Of a DNA stretch of 16,096 bases, positions 7,311-13,884 are shown one piece after another. Under the pieces are notes generated by a model. It worked only from the letters and a program-made list of their open reading frames with translations. It ran no database searches and had not been told where the DNA came from. The stretch is from Actinomycetes bacterium (GTDB lineage: Bacteria; Actinomycetota; Acidimicrobiia; Acidimicrobiales; Microtrichaceae), in assembly GCA_023450775.1 (NCBI GenBank), contig JAEXGP010000412.1, forward strand, positions 1 through 16,096. The letters run 5' to 3'. Positions within the stretch are counted from its first letter, which is position 1; every line of letters starts with the position of its first letter. The position numbers and the translations under genes are program-made.

Positions 7311-9163
7311 CCGCACGCAGCGCCGAGGTGCGCAGCATCGAGAACCTCAAGGCCAACGTCGCCAAGTTGCAGCATCGGGCCGCGGAGCTGGCCGACGGCC
7401 TGGGGGTCACCCTGGCCGAGGACCAGGGTCCGGCCGCCGATGCGGTGGCCACGGTGGTGGTCGTCGGCGAGCCCAAGAACGGCAAGTCCTCGCTGGTCAA
7501 CGCACTCGTGGAGCGCCCGGGGCTCTCGCCCGTCGACTACTCGGTGTCCACGGCAACCTACATCTCGGTCCGCCACGGGACCCCGGCCGTCAGGGTGTAC
7601 CCGGACGGCCACGACGACGCGGTGGTCGTCCCGATCGACGATCTCCCGGCCTGGACCTCGGTCGACGGCCTCGCGTCGAACCCCCGCGCGCCACGGGTGC
7701 CCCGGCCCGTCGAGGTCACGCTGGACGCGCCGATCCTCGAGCGGGTCACGCTCATCGACACACCGGGCGTGGGCGGCTTCGACGGCAGCCATGACCGCGC
7801 CACGCTCGCCGCGCTCACGGGTGCCACGTCGCTGCTCTTCTGCGCGGACGGCTCCCGACCGCTGTCGGAGCCGGAGCTCGAGTTCCTGTCCCGAGCCACC
7901 GGCGCGATCGCCCGTGTGGCGTTCGTGCTGACCAAGGTCGACCAGAACCCCGGCTGGCGGGACGTGATGACCGACGACCGGAGGAGCATCGCGGAACGGG
8001 CACCGGCGTTCGCCGAGGCGCCGTGGTTCCCGGTGGCCGCCCCGCTGGCCGAGCGCTCCCTCGACCTCTCGCTGCCGGACGCGGCGCGTGCGACCCTTCG
8101 TGAGCGGTCGGGGCTCGATGCGGTGAGCGCCCACCTGAGCTCCGCGGTGGTCGGGCAGCTGGACGAGCTGGTGGCTGCCAACACCGTCAAGCAGATCCGG
8201 CTCAACGGCGAGCTCCTGCTGGAGCGGGCGTCCGAGCGCGTGCAGATGCTCGACGACCCGTCCGACGACGCGAGGCGACAGCTCCAGTCCGAGCAGCAGG
8301 AGCTCGACCGGCTCGCCTCGATCGAGGACACGTGGCGGACGGACCTCGAGCTCAGCCTGAACACGCTGCGCGGCGCGGAGATGAACCAACTGGACCGCGT
8401 GATGCGCGAGATCCAGGCGCTGGGCGAGTCGCTGGTGAAGCGGAAGGACGTGGGCGCCGAGCAGCTCACGACCACCGTGAACGAGCGGCTGTCGCTCGAG
8501 GCGGGCGGAGCGAGCGCCCGCATCGTCGACGGCACCGAGCGGCAGATCCGCGAGATCGTCGGCGACGCCATCGAGAGCCCGGCGTTCGTCGCCGCCATGG
8601 AGAAGGCCCTCGGGTCCGAGGAGGTGGTGCGCCTGCGGGAAGGTCGCGACCTCATCGCCGAGGGTCGGCTGCAGCCGGCGCAGACGATGCCGCTCGTCAT
8701 GACCGTGTCGAGCGGGTTCATGATCGCCAACTTCACCGGCCTGGGCGGTGCGTTCGGCGCGGTCACGACCGCCGGCCTGTCGTTCGTGCCCGGACTGGGA
8801 CTGGGCGTCGCCGCCGCGGCGACCGCGGTCATGTTCGCCCGTCGTCAGTCGAAGCAGAACGAGCGGAGCCAGTGGCTCCAGACGCGGCTCGCCGAGGCGA
8901 GGACGGACCTGCAGACCGTGGTCGAGCAGCGGATCGCCAGCTCCAAGACGCTGGCGCTGCGCGCCGTCAGGGAGTGGATCCGGAGCCGCCAGTCGGAGCT
9001 CCGGTCCTCGATCTCGGCGCTGAACGCCCAGGTGCAGCGCGACGCCTCGACTCGGCAGGCCGCCGTGCAGGAGGCCCGGGCCCGGGTCGAGGGGGTCCAG
9101 GCGCTGCTGCGGACCTGCGACAACTACCTCGACCGCCTGGCGAAGGACCCGACCGATGTCTGA
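7307..9163 (+). CDS. Dynamin-like GTPase, IniA-type, with membrane-inserting segment
   Basis: 618 residues, near the size of mycobacterial IniA. The TTG start overlaps the upstream stop (TTGA). Motifs are G1 GEPKNGKS (54-61), G2 Thr82 or Thr84 in SVSTATY, G3 DTPGVGG (151-157) and G4 TKVD (209-212). A long helical, coiled-coil-prone region follows (about 310-380). Then a Gly/Ala-rich hydrophobic stretch (about 465-510, from MTVSSGFMIANF to AAAATAVMF) looks like a membrane paddle or hairpin. A second coiled-coil region reaches the C-terminus. Bacterial dynamins use such paddles to bind or fuse membranes. It probably forms a heteromer with the IniC-type protein, by analogy with IniA/IniC. The stop overlaps the next gene by 8 nt. 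Confidence 0.92.
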   Translation: MTARSAEVRSIENLKANVAKLQHRAAELADGLGVTLAEDQGPAADAVATVVVVGEPKNGKSSLVNALVERPGLSPVDYSVSTATYISVRHGTPAVRVYPDGHDDAVVVPIDDLPAWTSVDGLASNPRAPRVPRPVEVTLDAPILERVTLIDTPGVGGFDGSHDRATLAALTGATSLLFCADGSRPLSEPELEFLSRATGAIARVAFVLTKVDQNPGWRDVMTDDRRSIAERAPAFAEAPWFPVAAPLAERSLDLSLPDAARATLRERSGLDAVSAHLSSAVVGQLDELVAANTVKQIRLNGELLLERASERVQMLDDPSDDARRQLQSEQQELDRLASIEDTWRTDLELSLNTLRGAEMNQLDRVMREIQALGESLVKRKDVGAEQLTTTVNERLSLEAGGASARIVDGTERQIREIVGDAIESPAFVAAMEKALGSEEVVRLREGRDLIAEGRLQPAQTMPLVMTVSSGFMIANFTGLGGAFGAVTTAGLSFVPGLGLGVAAAATAVMFARRQSKQNERSQWLQTRLAEARTDLQTVVEQRIASSKTLALRAVREWIRSRQSELRSSISALNAQVQRDASTRQAAVQEARARVEGVQALLRTCDNYLDRLAKDPTDV

Positions 9164-9830
9164 GGGACCGTCGGACCACCTCCCGGACCAGCCGGACTTC
9201 GTGTCGGCCGCCGACTCCGCGGACCCGCTCCGCGATCCGACCCACCCCGACCCGGGCGATCCGGACCCGTTCGACGCCGCAGCCTTCGAACCCGACGACC
9301 GCGACCCGCTTGCCGAGGATCCGCTGGCGGCGGACAAGACGTGGGACGACCCGACGTGGGACGACCCGACGTGGGGTGACGGGTCCGAGGGCGAGCCGCA
9401 CTCCGCGCTCGAACCGCATGCACCCGACGACGGACTGCCCGAGGACGACGTCCCGGATGCGGACGTGCACGCCCGTACCGACGCCGACTCCGGTGCCGAC
9501 GGCGGCGAGGGCGACGGGACCGAGCCGTCGGCGAGTGGGCCGGACGATGGGTGGACCGGCGGTGACGACGAGCTGGACCTCCCGGTGGACCCGGATGCGG
9601 CGCTCGAGCCGGATCCCCTCGCCGAGCACGGCCGCCGGGCCGTCGAGGAGACCACCCAGCTCGTGATCGACGCACTCGTGGTGAGCACCGATCAGGACCA
9701 ACCGGACACCGGCGCACCTGTCCCCGGTTGGGACGGCGTCGCGATCGGTGTGGAGCCGGCGGTCAGCGCCTGGGCCGTTCCGGTGGTCGATCCCGATCCC
9801 GACTTCGTCGACCTCGACCTCCTCGGCTGA
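9156..9830 (+). CDS. Highly acidic, probably disordered protein
   Basis: 224 residues; its ATG overlaps the dynamin stop by 8 nt, so it is the last gene of the operon. It is dominated by Asp, Glu, Pro and Gly, with no signal peptide or TM helix. Residues 61-74 carry a TWDDP repeat (TWDDPTWDDPTWGD). One helical stretch (about 150-172, EHGRRAVEETTQLVIDALVV) is the only segment likely to fold. I do not recognise the family. Acidic tails and adaptors often tune the charge environment or bind a partner, so a regulator or adaptor of the dynamins is possible but unproven. Repeated TGGGACGACCCGACG units at about 9341-9370 underlie the TWDDP motif. Confidence 0.75.
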   Translation: MSEGPSDHLPDQPDFVSAADSADPLRDPTHPDPGDPDPFDAAAFEPDDRDPLAEDPLAADKTWDDPTWDDPTWGDGSEGEPHSALEPHAPDDGLPEDDVPDADVHARTDADSGADGGEGDGTEPSASGPDDGWTGGDDELDLPVDPDAALEPDPLAEHGRRAVEETTQLVIDALVVSTDQDQPDTGAPVPGWDGVAIGVEPAVSAWAVPVVDPDPDFVDLDLLG

Positions 9831-9891
9831 CGACCCGGGTCGCCGACCCTGGTGATCCGGGTGGCGGCGCGATGGGCCCGCGACGCGCCGA

Positions 9892-9915
9892 TGGCGCCGA
9901 CCGGAGTCGGCGCCA
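9892..9915. terminator. Bidirectional terminator-like hairpin between convergent genes
   Basis: TGGCGCCGAC (9892-9901) and GTCGGCGCCA (9906-9915) form a perfect 10-bp stem with a CGGA loop. It lies in the 124-bp gap between the end of the dynamin operon and the end of the convergent repeat-protein gene. No T tract follows, which is common for GC-rich actinobacterial terminators. Confidence 0.6.
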
Positions 9916-9954
9916 CCGTGCAGGGGGGTCGGTCGGGGCGTCGCAGAGCCCCCG

Positions 9955-10806
9955 TCAGCGCTCGGTCGGGTCGAACCGGTCGGCGTCGTAGCCGTCGGAC
10001 CGGCCGTCCACGTCGCGGTCGTTCAGCTGGTCCGCGTACGGGTCCCGGTCGTAGCCGTCGGCCCGGCCGTCGAAGTCCGTGTCGTGGATGTCGTCGGCGT
10101 TCGGGTCTCGGTCGTAGACGTCGGGGCGGCCGTCGAAGTCACGGTCATCCCGCTGGTCCTGGTACGGGAAGCGGTCGCTGCTGTCCGGGATGCCGTCGAA
10201 GTCGTAGTCCGGCTCGCTGCCACTCGTGCCGAACGGATCGCTGGACATCCCGCCCGACCACGGGCTCGGCGACGGGTGGTACGGCGTCTGCCACTCGACG
10301 GCCGACGACGACGGCGGGGCGGTGGGGTTGTACGGGTTGTCGAAGACGACGGCGGACGACGACGGCGGCGCCGTGGGGTCGTACGGGTTCTGGAACACCA
10401 CGCCGGGACCGGTCGTCGGAGAGGTGCCCGGCAGCGTCGACCACGAGCCTGTGTCCGCGACGCCGTCCTGGTTCGCGTCCAGGACGACGGTGTCGTAGAC
10501 GCCATCGAGGTCCTGGTCGAGCTGACCCGACTCGATGATGCCGTCCTGGGTCGTGTCATAGGCGATCCGGTCGATCAGGCCGTCCAGGTTCGAGTCGGCG
10601 GCGACCCCGTCGGTGATCCCGTCCTCGTTCTTGTCGAGGGCCCAGGTGTCGGCGATGCCGTCGCCGTTGGCGTCCGCCGCGTACTCGTCGGCGATGGTGT
10701 CGCCGTCGGTGTCGATCAGCCACAGGTCGGTCGTGCCGTTCCCGTCCTGGTCCACAGCTGTCTGGTCGGCGATGCCGTCGCCATCGGTGTCGAGGTTGGT
10801 GTCCAT
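9955..10806 (-). CDS. Asp-rich calcium-type (thrombospondin type 3-like) repeat protein
   Basis: 283 residues from the ATG at 10806, which has AAGGAG 7 nt upstream. There is no signal peptide or TM helix. Residues 6-122 are nine repeats of 13 residues beginning DxDxDGxxD, one per 39 bp, some with the full DTDGDGIAD pattern. A middle part (about 136-180) has three 17-residue units of the type VVFxNPYxPTAPPSSSA. Residues about 200-283 have four 21-residue units with DFDGRxDxYDRDP. The DxDxDG loops resemble calcium sites of thrombospondin type 3 and EF-hand proteins, so calcium binding is inferred. The 13-residue units match those at the start of the peptidase at 4010. Its promoter belongs to the shared set. 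An export route, if any, is not visible. Confidence 0.85.
   Translation of the reverse strand: MDTNLDTDGDGIADQTAVDQDGNGTTDLWLIDTDGDTIADEYAADANGDGIADTWALDKNEDGITDGVAADSNLDGLIDRIAYDTTQDGIIESGQLDQDLDGVYDTVVLDANQDGVADTGSWSTLPGTSPTTGPGVVFQNPYDPTAPPSSSAVVFDNPYNPTAPPSSSAVEWQTPYHPSPSPWSGGMSSDPFGTSGSEPDYDFDGIPDSSDRFPYQDQRDDRDFDGRPDVYDRDPNADDIHDTDFDGRADGYDRDPYADQLNDRDVDGRSDGYDADRFDPTER
10300..10401 (-). repeat. Two 51-bp tandem repeats in the repeat-protein gene
   Basis: Two adjacent 51-bp units encode VVFQNPYDPTAPPSSSA and VVFDNPYNPTAPPSSSA, followed by a degraded third. They form a Pro/Ser-rich hinge between the two Asp-repeat regions. Confidence 0.75.
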
Positions 10807-10843
10807 CTTCCGCTCCTTGTCCACGACCCGATCGGGTCCTGTC

Positions 10844-10889
10844 GAGCGTACGAACGGCCCGGAATCGGGGGCTTCCCCACATCGTGCCA
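10844..10889 (-). promoter_or_regulatory. Shared promoter module, copy 4 (upstream of the Asp-repeat protein)
   Basis: Read on the minus strand, TGGCACGATGTGGGGAAGCC (10889-10870) is followed by TACGCTC (10850-10844), 39 nt start to start, as in two other copies. The 16-nt core ends 67 bp before the ATG at 10806, close to the 65 and 60 bp seen at copies 3 and 1. Confidence 0.7.
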
Positions 10890-10926
10890 ACCGGCTGACA
10901 CCCCGTCGTGGGTCGGGCCGAAGGCC

Positions 10927-10959
10927 GTTCAGTGGGCGTTCAGCGGCCCGTCGTACGTT
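10927..10959 (+). promoter_or_regulatory. Direct repeat and -10 candidate upstream of the regulator operon
   Basis: GTTCAGTGG (10927-10935) and GTTCAGCGG (10938-10946) are direct repeats exactly 11 bp apart, followed by TACGTT (10954-10959), a TANNNT-type -10. Eleven-bp direct repeats starting GTTCA are typical of PhoB/PhoP-type response regulator sites (PHO box) in actinobacteria. The downstream bases of each unit do not fit the PHO consensus well. It would drive the small ORF and the LuxR-type regulator. Confidence 0.45.
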
Positions 10960-10988
10960 CCGGCCGCCGAAGCTGGGAGGACCGGAAC

Positions 10989-11126
10989 GTGTGGTCGAAG
11001 CGACCGGGCGGGGCGCGACGTGCGCGCCACGACATGTGGAGCACGGATTGGGTCGGACCGGACGTCCGCCCGACGTCGTGGCGCCCGGCGACGTCGGTCG
11101 AGGGGGCGTGGTGGCGACGCGGCTGA
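10989..11126 (+). CDS. Possible small Trp-rich ORF upstream of the regulator
   Basis: A 45-codon frame starts at a GTG with a strong GGGAGGA Shine-Dalgarno 7 nt upstream (10975-10981). It ends at a TGA 16 nt inside the regulator gene. The product has six Trp (including WW near the end) and many Arg. I recognise no family. The excellent ribosome site and the overlap suggest a small protein or a leader that couples translation into the regulator. High GC makes chance ORFs common. Confidence 0.35.
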   Translation: MWSKRPGGARRARHDMWSTDWVGPDVRPTSWRPATSVEGAWWRRG

Positions 11127-13387
11127 TCGGGCGGGTGGCGGAGCTCGACGCGGTGGACGACGCGTTGCAGGCCGGGGCCTCGGCGGTCCTGTGGGGGCCG
11201 CCGGGCATCGGACGGTCGTCGGTCGCTCTCGCGGCCACGGAGCGCAGCCGCCCCGCGATCGGCCACGCACTCGCATCCCTGTCGTTCCGTCCCTACCTCC
11301 TGCTCGAATCGGCCCTCGGCGTGCCGGCGCCGTCCGGGACGCAGGACGACGTGGCGACCTGGGCCGCACGTCTCCTCGGGTCCCGTGTGCTCGTGGCCGA
11401 GGACGTGCATCTGGCGCACCCCGCGACGATCGGGATCCTCGGTCGCCTGGCTGCTCGTACGACCGTCGTGATGACGGCGGCATCCGGTCACCCGAACAGC
11501 GACGCCGTCGCCGCCGCGCTGGATCGGTGGGACCTGCTCCGGCCCCGCCCGGTCGAGGTCACTCCCCTCGAGGACCTGGACGCCCGCGAGCTGGTCGCGG
11601 AGCTCGGGGCCACGTTGTCGCCGTCGGAGGTGGACGACGTCGTTCGTGAGTCGGGCGGCATCCCGGCGTGGCTCGTGGCCGGTGCGCTCCGCCGCCACGA
11701 CGACCGCTCCGGCTCGATCCTGCAGTCCATGGACGTGGAGGTGCGCACCGCCCTTGCCGTGGCCGCCGTGCTGGCCCGCCCAGCGGAGCCCGAACTGCTC
11801 GGACCGGGGGCCGCCGGACTCGTGGCGTGCGGTGCGGCGTCGATCGACGGCCGGGGCCGGGTGGTCGCAGTCTCCGCGCTCGCACACGCCGCCCTCGAAC
11901 GGGTCCCGCTCGAACAGCGCCGCCGGATCCACGAGCTCCTCGCCGCACGACTGCCCGATCCTGCCGAGGCCGCCCGGCACCTCGCTGCCGCCGGCCGTGC
12001 CGACGAGGCGGCCGCGCTCGCGATCGACGAGGCCGGGCGCTCGGCCACGCCCGAGGAGCGCGCCGCTCACCTCGACTTCGCCGCCTCCGTTCGGCCGATG
12101 CCCCGGACGGTCGTGGACGCGGTCGGCGCACTGCTGCTCGCCGGCGACCTGGCGTCGGCCGCGCGGTGGGTCCCGTCGCTCGACCTCGACGATCCCGAGC
12201 AGGCCCTCCTCGCTGCGAGGGTGCACCGCTTCGCCGGCGTCGACACCGCGGCGCGGCAGGCGGTTCGGGTCGGACTCGCCGCGGCGGACCGGGGCTCGCC
12301 GGTCTGGCGGCGGCTCCTGGTCGAGGCCGTCTGGTCCGGCGCCGACCCGTCGTCGTCGCACGAGGAGGTCCTCGACGCGTGCGCCGGCACCTCTGAGGAG
12401 GGGGCGGCGACCGTCGCCTGCGCCGTGACCTCCCACAGCGATGCCGACGGGTTGCGGCAGCTGGACATCTCGGTGTTCGAGGCCCCGGAGCGCTTCCACA
12501 TCGGCCTGCTGATCAGCCGCGCCCTGCTCCGCGCCGGTGACACCGGTGCGGCGTCGAGGATGGCGTCGACCGTTGCACGCCTGGCCCGCGACGACGGGTT
12601 CTCCAACTGGGCGGCGGTGGCACTGATCGAGTCGGCCTGGTGCCGGTACCTCCTGTGCGGCGACGTCGACGCCCTCGACGAGGTCACGAGCCTCCTCGAG
12701 GGGCTCCTCTCGTCACACGCTCGTGATCGCGCCAGCGCGTTGCTGCACCTGGGCACCGTGGACCGCGATCCCATCGGCGCGGCCGATGAGCAGACCGTCG
12801 GCCCGTCGGCGCTGTGGGCGGCGATCGCAGCCGAGGCGTCGCTCGCCGTCGACGACCTCGAGCGGGCCAGCGTGTCCTCCGCGATCGCGGGCGTCCCGCC
12901 GGCCGACCCGGTGACGTCGGTGCTGTCCGGTCCGGCGGCGGTGACGGCGTCGGCGCGATGGGGAGTCCCCGCCGAGGGCCTCGGGGGCTTCCCGTTGCTG
13001 GAGGCGGAGGCCGCGGCGCTCGCCGCCGGCGACGAGGAGGGCATGGCAGAGGTCGCGGACCGGTGGCGCCACGTCGCCGTCCGGGGCGTGGTCCGCTGCC
13101 TGCTGCACTGCGGTTCGCCCGGCGCCAGGGAACGGGCGGCCGAGGCGGCGACCGGGGCGGGGCTCCTGCGCTGGGCCGCACGTGCCGGTGTGCAGCCCGA
13201 GCAGGGCGACGGCGTGCTGACCGCCCGTGAGCGCCAGGTCCTCGAGCTCGTGGCCGCCGGGTGCACCACGCCGATGATCTCCCGACGTCTCGGCATCGCG
13301 GCATCGACGACCGAGTCGCACATCAAGAGCGCCAAGTCGAAACTCGGCGTGTCCACCCGCGCGGGCGCGGTCGCCCGCCTGTCATGA
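11111..13387 (+). CDS. Large LuxR-family ATPase (LAL-type) transcriptional regulator
   Basis: 758 residues using the GTG at 11111, which has AGGGGG 4 nt upstream; the GTG at 11108 is the alternative. An N-terminal ATPase begins IGRVAELDAVDDAL and has a Walker A-like GPPGIGRSS (29-37) and Walker B VAED (95-98). The invariant Walker A Lys is replaced by Arg35. The middle is helix-rich and repeat-like, as in MalT/LAL proteins. The C-terminal HTH starts LTARERQVLELVAAG (about 704) and continues MISRRLGIAASTTESHIKSA. LAL proteins activate promoters after binding an inducer and ATP. Given its place between the dynamin operon and the Hsp70 gene, it is a good candidate for the activator of the shared promoters, but this is inference. 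Its stop overlaps the next gene as ATGA. Confidence 0.9.
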   Translation: MATRLIGRVAELDAVDDALQAGASAVLWGPPGIGRSSVALAATERSRPAIGHALASLSFRPYLLLESALGVPAPSGTQDDVATWAARLLGSRVLVAEDVHLAHPATIGILGRLAARTTVVMTAASGHPNSDAVAAALDRWDLLRPRPVEVTPLEDLDARELVAELGATLSPSEVDDVVRESGGIPAWLVAGALRRHDDRSGSILQSMDVEVRTALAVAAVLARPAEPELLGPGAAGLVACGAASIDGRGRVVAVSALAHAALERVPLEQRRRIHELLAARLPDPAEAARHLAAAGRADEAAALAIDEAGRSATPEERAAHLDFAASVRPMPRTVVDAVGALLLAGDLASAARWVPSLDLDDPEQALLAARVHRFAGVDTAARQAVRVGLAAADRGSPVWRRLLVEAVWSGADPSSSHEEVLDACAGTSEEGAATVACAVTSHSDADGLRQLDISVFEAPERFHIGLLISRALLRAGDTGAASRMASTVARLARDDGFSNWAAVALIESAWCRYLLCGDVDALDEVTSLLEGLLSSHARDRASALLHLGTVDRDPIGAADEQTVGPSALWAAIAAEASLAVDDLERASVSSAIAGVPPADPVTSVLSGPAAVTASARWGVPAEGLGGFPLLEAEAAALAAGDEEGMAEVADRWRHVAVRGVVRCLLHCGSPGARERAAEAATGAGLLRWAARAGVQPEQGDGVLTARERQVLELVAAGCTTPMISRRLGIAASTTESHIKSAKSKLGVSTRAGAVARLS

Positions 13388-13884
13388 CGTTCCCGGTGCC
13401 CGGCGACGGGCCGCTGCTCGTGCGCGATCCCGACACGGCGTCGTGGCGCAGCACTGCCGAAGCCGCGGGCTGGTCCCTGGTCGAGTCGGGCTGTCCCGAC
13501 GAGCCCTGGAACCTGGAGGGCACGTTGGTGTGCACGGCCGATCCGACGGCCGCCGCCATGGCGGTCCTGCGGGGCGGCGGCGCGGCGCTCGTCGCCGACC
13601 TCCCCGAGGAGCAGCTCGACCTGCTCCTCGCGGACGTCCAGCGGGTGGGCGGCCGGGTCCTGTCGACCGTGTCGGTCGCCGACACCACGACCGACACCGA
13701 CGTGCTGCTCTCGGCGCTGGTGGAGGGCGAGTCCGTCGGTCGGGCGGCCCGGCAGGCCCACATGAGCCTGCGGACCGCGCAGCGGCGCCTGGACGCGTTG
13801 AGGAAGGCCTACGGAGTGACGACCACGGCGGCGGTCGTGGCGATCTGGACGAGGGAACGGCGGCAGATGGACGGTGGACGATGA
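13384..13884 (+). CDS. Small HTH protein, LuxR-like C-terminal domain
   Basis: 166 residues; ATGA overlaps at both ends tie it to the LuxR-type regulator and the Hsp70 gene. The N-terminal part (about 1-105) has alternating strands and helices, including AAMAVLRGGGAALVADLPEEQ, somewhat like a degenerate receiver domain but without a clear phospho-Asp site. The C-terminal part (about 108-155) is HTH-like: ALVEGESVGRAARQAHMS, then LRTAQRRLDALRKAYGV and TTAAVVAIW, matching LuxR/GerE helix spacing. It may be a partner or antagonist of the large regulator. Confidence 0.75.
   Translation: MTFPVPGDGPLLVRDPDTASWRSTAEAAGWSLVESGCPDEPWNLEGTLVCTADPTAAAMAVLRGGGAALVADLPEEQLDLLLADVQRVGGRVLSTVSVADTTTDTDVLLSALVEGESVGRAARQAHMSLRTAQRRLDALRKAYGVTTTAAVVAIWTRERRQMDGGR

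Noticed and set aside
7214..9688. Long minus-strand frame opposite the IniA-like gene
   Set aside because: Antisense shadow; the plus strand has complete GTPase motifs and overlaps with its neighbours.
2722..10889. TGGCACG as a sigma-54 (-24) element
   Set aside because: The -12 part (TTGC with GC at the fixed distance) is missing in all four copies, while a TANNNT-like box is conserved 39-40 nt downstream.
10807..11110. Upstream extension of the LuxR-type regulator to 10613
   Set aside because: It would overlap the divergent promoter and the Asp-repeat gene; the ATPase domain starts at once after the GTG at 11111 with a ribosome site.
10084..11649. Long plus-strand frame opposite the Asp-repeat gene
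   Set aside because: Val/Arg-rich mirror of the Asp codons (GAC/GTC); no recognisable domain and no ribosome site.
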